From Hordeum vulgare subsp. vulgare (Eukaryota > Streptophyta > Magnoliopsida > Poales > Poaceae): DNA of 64,000 bases. Under the pieces are notes generated by a model. The model ran no database searches, was not told the origin of the DNA, and saw only the letters and a list, made by a program, of their open reading frames with translations. The stretch lies in contig NC_058518.1 in assembly GCF_904849725.1 (NCBI RefSeq), positions 9,258,147 to 9,322,146 of the forward strand. The letters run 5' to 3'. The translations under genes and the position numbers were made by a program. Below are positions 45,224 through 57,000 of the stretch, piece after piece (positions within the stretch are counted from its first letter, which is position 1; each line of letters opens with the position of its first letter).

Positions 45224-45516
45224 GAGCATCTTCAACAGTCCATATGTTCAATCGTTGGTATAAGTATCCACATCAACGATCAAGAGCACATCATACAAGC
45301 TCTTCAATGTAGTATATGTTAATCGTATGTAAAATAACTAAGCGGGTCCACTAAATAGTGAAGAAATAACCATGCTTGCCTCGGAGCTTGTGCGTGAACC
45401 ATTGCTTCAAGTTCATACCACTTCATTTTCTATCTTCTTCTATTATGTGTCATGTTATTAAAATCATCTATATGATAATTTTACCAACGATGATCATAGG
45501 ACCATTGAAGATGCCC
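45224..45516. mobile_element. Tourist-type (Harbinger) MITE
   Basis: The left end GAGCATCTTCAACAGTCC and the reverse-complemented right end GGGCATCTTCAATGGTCC form inverted repeats. The flanks TTA and TAA are close to, but not identical with, a 3-bp duplication. Length 293 bp, AT-rich interior. Confidence 0.75.
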
Positions 45517-45751
45517 TAAAAGCTATAGCATACCTGGCCGTGTCCCCAGGTGGATCCACACACTTACGCGGGGATCACGTGACAGGAGCTGCAGGAGCCT
45601 GCCACGTAATAATCGCCGTGCGCATTCATCTTCCCTTCTTGGTTGGAATCTTATCCTTCTTGCACATGTGTGTAACAGCCGACCCACATGTCGGTTAATG
45701 AGCAAACCTACTAAATCAAGTGTCAGCTCCTGCGATTTTCTTAAAAGAATA

Positions 45752-45875
45752 CTCCCTCCGTTCCAAAAAATTTATGTTAAATTTGTTTAGATATGAATGT
45801 ATCTAGTCACGTTTTAGTATTAAGATACATTCATTTTTAGATAAACCTAGGACAAGAATTTTGAGATGGAGGGAG
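45752..45875. mobile_element. Stowaway MITE
   Basis: CTCCCTCCGTTCC and the mirrored GAGATGGAGGGAG ends, TA on both sides, 124 bp. The interior halves 'GAATGTATCTAGTC' and 'AAGATACATTC' are complementary. Confidence 0.9.
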
Positions 45876-45877
45876 TA

Positions 45878-46989
45878 TTATTTTCGGGAAAAAAATGCTC
45901 TTTCACATCTACTTATATATTTTCTTCGTAAATAAATATAAGACGTTTTTTGACATTTGTATATGTACACCTCTACCCCACAATTTTTTTAATGTTTCTC
46001 TATAATTCTGGACACTGCCGAAATGACCACAGGACTTCATTTCACTGAAGTCAGCGCGGTGTGAGTGTGTTACAAAACTCAAAACTTGCTTTGGACCAAC
46101 CTACGACTACGAGTGGGCACACAGATGTGTGCATGTACTTTCATATGAACTGATCCAATGGCGTGGGTGTAGACTTTGACCAATGTGGATGCCAACCCCA
46201 GCCTATACAATTTTGACCTCTGTAATGCACATAGGGTTAGATTAACTGCAAATAGATTAATTTATTTCTGCAGTTTTGGAGTAGGTTAATTTATTTTTCC
46301 AGTTTTCGAGAGGGGGGGGGGGGGGGGGCGGGAATGCGGGATGGCCTCCACTCTAATCGTGTATATATCCACGCTCTCGCAATGTGTTTCAATTCGACTG
46401 TGCTCGAACGTAGGCAGTCATCGAGTTTTGAACATGGGCTAAGTGAAGTTATAGAGCACAAGATATTCATGCACACATGGATCTATTGGGCTTTTTTCTG
46501 AAAAAGAGGATTACCTTTGGCATCTGCATCAAGCGATGCTGACATCCATTATGGGTTTGTTGGACTGAGGTATTTTTGTTCACTTTCACATTGAGCTGAA
46601 AATATTCATGCCATGCGCTCGTTTCAAAAAAATAATCTCGCCATGCCCAAATAATAGAAAGAGAAGAGCAAATGTTGTCTAACGTTTTGCACAAAATGCC
46701 ATTTTTCGGTCCAAGCATTTCAATTTTATTTGTTATACCCCTGCTCTCGGATATTAAAACAAGGCATGATGGTGCGCTGAACTATCTATCAAGAATGGAT
46801 TTCCAAGATGTTTGATATGTTCTATTAGATGCAGGTCGGTCAAAGATATGGATGCAAGGTAGTGGCCGTTACTGCCCAAAAGATGGTTGGATGAACACAT
46901 ATAAAATTTATATGTAGCCGTCGAGAGTTGCGTTGGGGCAAACTCACACACACCAATAGGAAATGAAGAAATACCCAAGGATGTTGAAA
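45878..46989. other. Intergenic, no gene
   Basis: Mostly AT-rich sequence with a G-run of about 18 at 46311-46328. No product or delimited element was recognised. Confidence 0.4.
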
Positions 46990-49439
46990 GTTAGGATGAT
47001 GTATGAACACCCACCGGATGCTGGTTTGGACATGCCCTTCGATCATGTTTGAAAAGTGAATATGCGGCCTCAAATCAATATTTGACGAATTGGATTTGGC
47101 TCATCTCCTGTAATGCCATGGGCCGATAGACAATATGAAAAAAGAAGAAGAAAAATACAGATGGATGATCACTCCTACCATATATGGCCTTTGGAGGAAA
47201 ATATTCACCACCTCGATTTTACATGTCCATTAGTGAGTTGCATATGGAGTTCATTTAGTATTTAGTATTTTGGTTTTAATTAGCATTTTTTGTGGGTAGA
47301 CAAAATCACTCCAGTTAGGAGAAAACTTGCATGTTGTGGGAACCGCAGTACACAGATAGAGCTATCTGAAAAACTGAAAACAAATCACATTTCAAACTAG
47401 ACTAGATAATTGCCCGTGCATTGCACTAGGCATAAACATTGTTGTAGGTTCGCCCTTGATTTACCTGGGGTTCTATCGATAATAAGATTGTGGAACAAAG
47501 TTATCTTTGGTAAATATTTATTGGTTTGCTAAAGAAAACATAATTTTATCTGATAAGCCAATAAAAGGTGAGGCAACTGAGGCTGTTTTTAGGGGAAAGC
47601 GGTAAAAAATATTAAATGTGTGAAATGAAAACAAAAAGAGTGACCCAGAACATACATATAAGAGGTCGGACGAAGGACTAATACGACATAACCTTATGCT
47701 TTTTTAAGTAGGAGTGAGACTACCTCATATGTTACATATTTTCTTTCCTACAACATTGGGTAGGTCCTCAGTTAGGACCAGTCAAGTAAGGGTGGACGTC
47801 CCAAGAGAAGCTTAAAGAGTCCAACAAGATGTTTTGAGGGACAAGGGCATGAAGGCATAGAGGCATTGATGATGCAACTATCGGTCATAGAATCAAGGCA
47901 ATGAGTTGATACCTTGGCGATCGAAGATACTTTTGAACCGATCCAACTATAGACTCATGCTAGTTTTTATTTATTTGTATTCTTGTCGATGCTGCTACAT
48001 GTTTCTATCTATATCTATTACTCGGGTAACCGACATAGTTCATTGGTTGTTTGTCCTCCTTCCTTTTGACATGTTTATATGTAGATCCATATGACAACCA
48101 TGAAGTCACTTTTAGGTACCATGGATGACTATTTACTGACACGAACCCGTTTTTTCAAAACCAATCAATAAATACTCTTCATTTCGTAACTTACCTATAT
48201 TGGAGACACAAGAAACATAAGGCACATGGTATTTCATTAAAAAATATGGCCGCCAAAAACTGAAAGGAAAAAAGTTCTCCAAATAATGAGAAATAATTCT
48301 ATCAATCTCTCAAAAAAGAAGTTACACTACCAAAAGATCATACCATGTTCAAAGTTAAAATAATGTATGAACACCATCTGGGTGTTGTTTTGGACACACC
48401 TTTCAATCATGTTTGGAAAGCGAATATGCCGCTTAAAATCAATAGTTGGCTAGCTTGATTTGGACCATCTTGTGCAATGCCATCGCCCCAGAGAAAATAT
48501 GAAAAAGGGAAGAAGAAATATACAGATGGGAGATCATTCCTACCATAGATGCCCTTTAGAGGAAAATATTCATCACCTATGTTTTCCATGTCCAGCAACA
48601 AGTTGCATATGGAGTAAGTATATAGTATTCTTGTTTTAGTTGGCATTTTTATGGATAGCTAAGGTTAATTCCATTAGAGGTAAACTTGCATGTCGTGGAT
48701 ACTATGGTATAAAAATATAGCCATCTGAAAAACCAGAAACAAAACATACATTAAACTAGACAAGACGATTGACATGCATCACAACCTAGGCATAAATATT
48801 CTAGTAGCTTCTCCCATGATTTACCTGAATTTTATTGTTAATGTGCTTGTGTATTTATTTTTTTCTTTAGTATACATTTATTAGTTTATGAAAGGAACAT
48901 AATTTTACTCTATTAAGAGATGTGACCGTTGAAGCGGTTTTTATGAAAACTGATGAAAGAAAAGCCAGAGGTTGGAAGGGTGAAAATGAGAAGGGAAAGA
49001 GGGAGCCCAAACACACATACACAAGAAGTAGGAAGAAGGACAAGGAAACAGCTATGATACGTCCAACGTTTTTAAAGTACAGATAGAAGATAAACTATCT
49101 CATATGGTACATGATTTTTACCTACAATATTGGGAACTTCTTGAGTTATGACAAATCAAGGCAGGGGTGACGTTATGAGCGAAGCTTAAAGAATGCAACA
49201 AGATGTTTTCAAGGACAAGGGCAGAGAGGAATCATGGATGCAATTGTAGATCATAGACCAAGGTGACGAGTTGATGGAAAATGACCAAACCTTGACGATC
49301 GAAGATACTTTTGAACTGATCCAATTTTAGACCCATGAGGATTTGTAATAATTTATTTCTTGTTGATACTTTTACATGTTTGTACTAGCTTGCTAGTTCT
49401 TTTTCTTCTTTCGTTTTTTACAAGTTTATACTCACGTGT

Positions 49440-49890
49440 GTTACTCGGGCAAGCGACATATTTCATTGGTTTTTTTCTTCTTTCATTTTTAACATGTTCA
49501 TATCGAGATCTGTTAGCGGAGCAAGCGACGTAGTTTGTTTGTTAATTTTCTCTTTCGTTTGGACATGTTTACAATAAGTTCGGTCAGTCGGGCAAGCGAC
49601 ATTGTTCGTTGGTTATTTTTACCTTTCATTCGGACATGGTTACAATGAAATCACTTAGCCGGGCAAACGACATAGTTTGTTAGTTATTTGTTCTCTTTCA
49701 TTTGGAAATATTTACAATGAGATATGTAAGCGGTGCAAACAACATAGTTCGTTCATTATTTTTTCTTTTTTCCTTTGGACATATTTACAATGAGATCTGT
49801 AAGCTGGGCAAGCGACATAGTTCGTTCATTTTTGCTTCCTTTCACCGTGATTTGTTTATACCGAGATGTGTTAGTTGGGCAAGCGATGTC
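49440..49890 (+). repeat. ~62-bp minisatellite in unit 1
   Basis: About seven copies contain 'GGGCAAGCGACATAGTTCGTT' in part and 'TTTGGACATGTTTACAATGAG', with a spacing of about 62 bp and 70-90% similarity by eye. Confidence 0.85.
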
Positions 49891-51989
49891 TTTCTGGCGT
49901 CCACTAGCATAGTGATACCTCTTGATGCTTGCCATGTTATCGTTGTGATATTCTTTCTCAACTACTGTTCGAAATGGAATAGTTTTAATTATTACTTCAA
50001 TGAAATCCATTTTTGAAAAGAAAAGAAAATACTATTTTGATTCCTATATAACTCTCATGTATCTGAATATAATTCTTTGTTTGTTTCTTCGTAAACAATC
50101 TTCTCGCTTACCATTATCATCTTTTGAAACTTTTCTGGAACAAACCCACTTTTCTAGGAAGATGGAACATTTTGGGATAGTGTAGGAGATATATTGAAAA
50201 AAAATCAGTAATAAATTACATATAAGATTTTATCCGTATGATAACCATGAAGGGTCGATTTTAGCAAACACGTATGCCTATTTTTCAACATGAAAATAAA
50301 TATTTCCTGTTTTGCAATTTGCCTATTTTACAAACCCAAAGACCATAAAGCACACAGTGTCCCTGTTCTGAAGTTCAGGGACAGGGGCATGAAGGCACAA
50401 AGGCATTGATGATACAACTATCGATCATAGATTCAAGGCATTGAGTTCATGGAGAGGGGGGGGGGGGGGGCGAACCTTGGTGATCGAAGATACTTTTGAA
50501 CCAATCCAATTATAGACTCATGCTAGTTTTTATTTGTTTATATTCTTGTCGATGCTGCTACATGTTTGTATCTACATGTGTTAGTCGGGTAAACACCATA
50601 GTTCGTTGGTTGTTTATCCTCCTTCGTTTTGACATTTTTATATGTAGATCCATATGACAACCATGAAGTCACTTTCAGGTACCATGTATGACTATTTACC
50701 GATACGAAACTGTTTTCTCAAAACCAATCAATAAATACTCTTCATTTCATAACTTACGTATCTTCAAGACACAAGGAACATGAAGCACATGGTATTTCAT
50801 TAAAAAAATATGCCCGCCAAAAAATAGAAGGAAATATTTCTCCAAATAATGAGAAATGATTCTATCAATCTCTCAAAAAGAAGATACTCTACCTAAAGAT
50901 CACACTATGTTCAAAGTTAAACTGATGTATGAACACCAACCGGCCGGCGTTGTTTTGGACACACCTTTCAATCATGTTTGGAAAGTGAATATGTCGCTTA
51001 AAATCAATAGTTGGCTAACTAGATTTGGCTCATCTTGTACAATGCCATCGCCCCAGAGAAAATATGAAAAAGTGAAGAAGAAATATACAGATGGGAGATC
51101 ATTCCTGCCATAGATGCCCTTTAGAGGAAAATATTCATCACCTATGTTTTCCATGTCCAACAACAAGTTGTATATGGAGTAAGTATATAGTATTCTTGTT
51201 TTAGTTGGCATATTTTTTGGATAGCTAAGCTTAATCCCATTAGAGGTAAACTTGCATGTCGTGGATACTATGGTATAAAAATAGAGCCATCTGAAAAAAC
51301 AGAAACAAAACATACATTAAACTGGACAAGAGGATTGACATGCATCGCAACCTAGGCATAAATATTCCAGTAGCTTCGCCCATGATTTACCTGAATTTTA
51401 TTGTTAACGTGCCTGTGTAAAAAAATATAAATTTCTTTAGTATACATTTATTAGTTTATGAAAGGAACATAATTTTACTCTATTAAGAGGTGGGACATTG
51501 AGGCAGTTTTCATGAAAACTGATGAAAGAAAAACCAGAGATTGAAGGGTGAAAATCAGAAGGGAAAGAGGGAGCCGAAACACACATACACAAGAAGTTAG
51601 AAGAAGGACACGCAAACAACTATGATACGTCCAATGTTTTTAAAGTACAGATAGAAGATAAACTACCTCATATGGTACATGTTTTTTCCTTACAATATTG
51701 GGCACTTCTTCAGTTATGACAAATCAAGGGAGGGGTGATGTCATGAACGAAGCTTAAAGAATGCAACAAGATGTTTTCAAGGACAAGGGCATGGAGGAAT
51801 CATGGATGCAATTGTCAATCATAGACCAAGGTGACGAGTTGATGGACAAGGACCAAACTTTGACGATCGAAGATACTTTTGAACTGATCCAATTTTAGAC
51901 CCATGAGGATTTGTAATAATTTATTTCTTGTTGATACCTTTACATGTTTGTACTAGCTCGCTAGTTGTTTTTATTCTTTCGTTTTTGAC

Positions 51990-52530
51990 AAGTTTATACT
52001 CACATCTGTTAGTCGGGCAAGAGACATATTTCATTGGTTCTTTTTGTTCTTTCATTTTTAACATGTTCATATCGAGATCTGTTAGCAGAGCAAGCAACGT
52101 AGTTTGTTTGTTAATTTTCCTCTTTCCTTTGGACATGTTTACAACAAGATCGGTTAGTCGGGCAAGCGACATTGTTCGTTGGTTATTTTTCCCTTTCATT
52201 TGGACATGGTTACAATGAGATCACTTAGCTGGGCAAACGACATAGTTTGTTAGTTATTTATTCTCTTTCGTTTGGACATATTTACAATGAGATTTGTAAG
52301 CCGGGCAAACAACATAGTTCGATGGTTATTTATTTTCTTTTCTTTGGACATATTTACAATGAGATATGTAAGCCGGGCAAGCGACATAGTTCGTTGGTTA
52401 TTTGTTCTCTTTCCTTTGGATATATTTACAGTGAGATCTGTAAGCCGGGCAAGCGACATAGTTCGTTGAGTTTTGTTTTCTTTCGCCGTGACATGTTTAT
52501 ATGAGATGTGTTAGCTGGGCAAACAATGTC
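51990..52530 (+). repeat. ~62-bp minisatellite in unit 2
   Basis: This is the counterpart of 49440-49890, with about one to two more copies (nine by eye), so the two arrays have changed copy number since the large duplication. Confidence 0.85.
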
Positions 52531-53094
52531 TTTCTGGCGGCCACTATCATGGCGAAACCTTTAGATGCTTGCTAGAATTAGAATAGTTTTATTACTTCAA
52601 TGGAATATATATTTTTAAAGGAAATAAAAGACTATTTCGATTCCTATATATATAACTCTTACGTATCCGAAAATAATTTTCTGTTGTTGTTTCTTCGTAA
52701 ACAACCTTCTTGCTTACCATTAGCATCTTCTGGAACTTTTCTAGAACGAACCCACTTTTCAGGAAGATGAAACATTTTGAGATAGTGTAGGCGATACATT
52801 AAAAAACCCAACAATAAACTACATATAAGATTTTATCCATATGACAACCAGAAAGGGTCGATTTTAGCTAACACATACGCCTATTTGTCAACACAGAAAA
52901 AATACTCCCCGTTTCGCAATTTGCCTATTTCACAAACCCAAAGAACATAAAGCACACCGTGTATGTAAAATTCAGCAAGACAAAATTTTCAACATTCGCA
53001 AAAACATACTCACGAGAGACTGCTTTTGACCCGGTCACGTACACCCATATACGGACACATGCATTTCCTCAAATCAAATCAACAAATACGCTTC

Positions 53095-53660
53095 AACTCA
53101 CGAAGGGTCGGTCACTTTTAACCCGTCACGCACGACCCCATCTATCATCACAACAACCATTCTCTCAAAGCGAATCGACAAACACACCCCGCTTCACGAC
53201 TTGCCTATTTGCAAGCCCCCAAAAAAAACGTAAAGCACACGACACCTCGGGTTAAACAACGCGGTTTTAACCCCTGACATTCGTGAAAGAAAATCTCCGG
53301 CAACGAAGAAAATGGAAGGAGAAATAATGGGAGATCATCCCTGCAATCCCCCCTCCAAAGAAAGGAAGAGGGAGGCACCCTGGCAAGAAAAGATCACGCT
53401 GCCAAAATTAGCCGGGAGAAGAAGAGGCTTGAAGAGGAATTTGACCCGACGTCGACCTGCAAAAACCCAACGGGTTTCCATTTCCAGCCAAGAAGAAGAG
53501 GCTGCCCTCAAAACCCTAGGGCCCAAACCCCTCCGGCCCATCCTGGCCGCTCGCCCGGGCATCCGACGGCTCCCGTCGCCCCTCCCGTTGTACTTAACAC
53601 GGCCGCCTTGCTCGCTCGCTCGCTCCCCTGCTTCTCTCTCTCTCTCTTCCCCACGCGAGC
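53095..53660 (+). promoter_or_regulatory. Putative promoter and leader start of the Pumilio gene
   Basis: Upstream of the first exon lie a TATA-like GTACTTAAC near 53589 and CT-rich sequence (53608-53650), as in many grass promoters. Transcription probably begins near 53620. The sequence at 53095-53345 is similar to modules repeated in the tandem duplication to the left (GAAGGGTCG..., CTTGCCTATTTGC, AAAGCACAC, GGGAGATCAT). Confidence 0.45.
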
Positions 53661-53863
53661 TCGCGCACGCACGCATTGGTGGCTGCGAGGAGGAGAGAGA
53701 GCTCCAATCCCTCCCGAATCCAGGCAGTAGAACGACGCGCCGCGCGCGATTCGGCCGGTCCGGGCGGGAAAAGGGCCATTCTTGCTGCTCGCCGGGTTCT
53801 TTCTTGGGGGCGGCTGCTTCCCGGGGTGGAATCTTGGCGCCGGAGGACGGCGGGGTTGCGGTA

Positions 53864-53881
53864 ATGGCGGCGGGGTTTTGA
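53864..53881 (+). other. Upstream ORF in the Pumilio leader
   Basis: The five-codon ORF ATGGCGGCGGGGTTTTGA lies 120 bp ahead of the main start. Its context (GTAATGG) is fairly strong. If the leader is unspliced, it could lower translation of the main frame. Confidence 0.45.
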
Positions 53882-54001
53882 GGGGGGATAAGGCTGCGGA
53901 GATCTCGTTTCGTCTTGGTTTGGTTTGGTTGGGTTTGGTTTGGTTGTTTGCTGTGGTGGTGGGGCTGTTTCTTGCTGGCGGCGGCGGCGGTGATTGATCC
54001 G

Positions 54002-57000
54002 ATGGTGACGGAGATGGCGACGCGGGGAGGGGAGGCGGTGTGCGGCGGCGGGGTGGGCGGGGAGGAGGGAGAGCGCGGGGACTTCGAGCTCTTCCGTAGC
54101 GGCTCGGCGCCGCCCACCGTGGAGGGCGCCATGGCCATGGCGGCGGGCGGCGGCGGGGAGGTGCTGCTGGACGACGAGCTGCGGGCCGACCCGGCCTACC
54201 AGAGCTACTACTACTCCAATGCGCACCTCAACCCACGCCTCCCGCCGCCGCTGCTCTCCAAGGAGGACTGGCGCTCCGCGCAGCACCGCCTCCGCTCCTC
54301 CTCCTCCTCCTCCGGGCTCGGCGGGATCGGCGACGGCCGGAGGGCGCCGGGGGACGGGCTCGTCGGCCTGCCCGGGATCGACCACCCCCGCCAGCGCGGC
54401 TTCTCCGCCATCTTCCAGGTGGTGCTCGCTCCTTCCTCCCACCAAAGATCTCGTTTTTTCATCTTTCCTTTTCAGCATACTATTATCAGTACTATCGGTC
54501 AGTGCTTATGAGCGAACAACCGAGGTTTGCGGCGGTCAACTGAATGAGCAGTCCAAGTTCATAGCAGTAGTTCATACATCATGTGTGCATGAACTACCAC
54601 TTCACACCTTGCAGGTTGCATCTAGCTACTCCATACGGTTAACCGAATAGTTCATAGGTCATATACTCATACATGTCTTGCTCTTGCGGCTGCTTGATTT
54701 ATCGATTGGCCGGAGGCATGCTTCTCACTGTGATTTCAAGTAGGGGTAGCATATGTATAGGAATGTTCTCTAGTCATGGCTTGCAGGGTGGCACAGAAGA
54801 GAGACTATTCAGTTTTGAGTGATGGTTATTCGCTTGGATCATGGGAGACACCGAGGTTCCTGATTAACCTCTCTGAATTTGCTGGATCATGAGAAATATC
54901 GTCCTAGTACTTCAGAATGTTCCATTTCTATAATGCCTGTTTGTGCATCTACGCGCCTGTTTCATAGTATCCATTGGACCAGCAACTGTTTGTTCCAGGC
55001 TTCTGGCGTGTTTATTTCATCTTGCTATTCATGTCGGACGAACCAATACCCGCGTTAGGCCAGTAGAAAGGAGCTTGTTTATTTCATTTTGCTATTTGAT
55101 CATGTTCATAGGTCATGTGTCCTGGTTCCATGTTACAACTGCAAACAAATATAATGCGGCTTTTTGGCCAGTTCTATTTCTCTTCAGTTCAATACGTATT
55201 ATGCAAGGCGGCTTATCTGATTTGCACAATTCTCTATGAATGTTCCAGGAGGACTCAAATCAACGTGATGTGGATAGACAGAGCGCCAACCACAGCCGCA
55301 ACGACTTTCTAGATTCTTCTGGAATGCAGTATGCTTTACATCGTGATACTGGAGCTATGGGTGGCCTGCAGCGCGAGAGCAATGAACAGACTTTAGCTGA
55401 TATTCGGAACAACGAGTTGTCATCACATGCGTATGCATCAATTCTGGGCCCCTCTCTCTCCAGAAGTGCATCCCCAGACCCTGAGCTGGTGAGGAGGGTC
55501 CCCAGTCCGTGCCTGCCTCCAATTGGTGTGAAAGTCGGCGCTTATGATAAAAAGAGTAACGGTGGCTCCTCTTCTTTCCGCCGTAGTTCGTCTGCTGTTG
55601 GTGAACCTGATGATCTGGTGGCTGCTCTATCTGGGATGAACCTGTCATCGTCGAGGGCTGGCAATGGGCAAGCTATGGACCAGTCTAAGCTCTACCAGGA
55701 TGTTGATAATGCCAATAGGTACCTTTTTGATCGGCATGGTGATCAAACAAGTGGCAATCAGCAGCACTCCTTCATGAAACGTCCCGAGCAAGGACATTTT
55801 AGGGCACCTGAGGGTTATTCTGCAAATTCGGCCAATTCTTCTATGATGAGGAATCAGATGAATGCTGGTAACTTCACATCATCTGACAATTCCTCAGTTG
55901 GATCTGGCTATGCTTCGCCTAGGATTGGTGCAAGGTCCCCAGGAGGCACTTTATCTTCTAGGCAAAATTTAGCTGGTGCGTCTAACTACCTAGGTTACAA
56001 TGGAGTTGGAAGTCCAACTGGAGCATCTTCTCTTCAGATGCCTATCGATCCATTATATCTTCAGTACCTTGCTGCCCAAGTTGCAGCCAGTTATGATGAT
56101 CCTTTCATGGCTAGTGGACATCTAGGAAGTTCTTACATGGATTTACTTGGTCCTCAGAAGGGTTGCCTTAGCCCGTTGCTTCAGTCGCAGAAGAACTATG
56201 GCTGCTATGGAAATCTTGGATTTGGCCTTGGATATGCTGGAAGCCCTTTGACGAGCCCTGTTCTGCCCTCTTCACCTGTTGCGTCTGGTAGTCCACTTAG
56301 GCACGGTGAACGCAGTATGCGCTTTGCATCAGGCATGCGAAATTTTGGGGGTTCTTTTGGTTCATGGAGTCCAGACATGGTTGGAAAGATGGAAGGCAAT
56401 CTGATGCCCTCGCTTCTGGAGGAATTCAAGAGCAACAAAAGCAGAACTTATGAGCTCTCTGAAATAGCTGGCCATGTCGTCGAGTTCAGGTATACTTCTG
56501 CATTTAATGTATATAATGTAATGAACATTGTAACATAATAGCATGTAAACTGTAATGACTTGAAAGTTGTATCACACAAGCACATCATACAAATATTGTT
56601 ACTTCCTACTCAAGAATATAATAGTCGGAGCTCTCTTTTTACGGGAATAAGACATAACATGAACTGTTATATTGCATATATGAATACACAAAGCAAAAAA
56701 TGAGGAAAACAATAAGAGGAACATTTTCTTACAGTTTGTTTTCTTTTATTTCACTTTCACCACAACCAAGCGTTAAGAGTACTCCCTTTCTGTGCATATG
56801 CATCCTATAATATTAGGCCACATACGCAAAGCAGAAATCACAGTTAACCCTCTTTTGCTTGTTCTGATCATTCATATAGAGAAGTGTTTTGGCCATTCCA
56901 TTTTAGCAAACACCTAGCAACACAAACGCAATGCACACAAATGAGAAAAATTGTAAGACATGTCTTTGTGGTGCGGAATTCATGACATAGCAAACTCCTC

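Larger units (their letters stand above)
46990..52960 (+). repeat. 2.54-kb tandem duplication with a third partial copy
   Basis: The same order of blocks occurs at 47838-50377 and 50378-52960. Anchors are GGGACAAGGGCATG at 47838 and GGGACAGGGGCATG at 50378 (period 2,540 bp), with 'TGTATGAACACC' at 48365 and 50925. A shorter, more diverged copy of part of the unit begins near 46990 (TGTATGAACACCCACCGG). All ORFs in it are short and unsupported. Some blocks resemble 53095-53345, directly upstream of the Pumilio gene. Confidence 0.85.

Noticed and set aside
53312..53881. 189-codon open frame upstream of Pumilio
   Set aside because: It spans the promoter and GC-rich leader, has no recognised domain, and its composition explains the lack of stops. 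Transcription probably starts inside it.
53335..54478. Long minus-strand frames opposite Pumilio exon 1
   Set aside because: They are antisense shadows of a very GC-rich exon and leader, rich in Arg, Pro and Ser with no domain.
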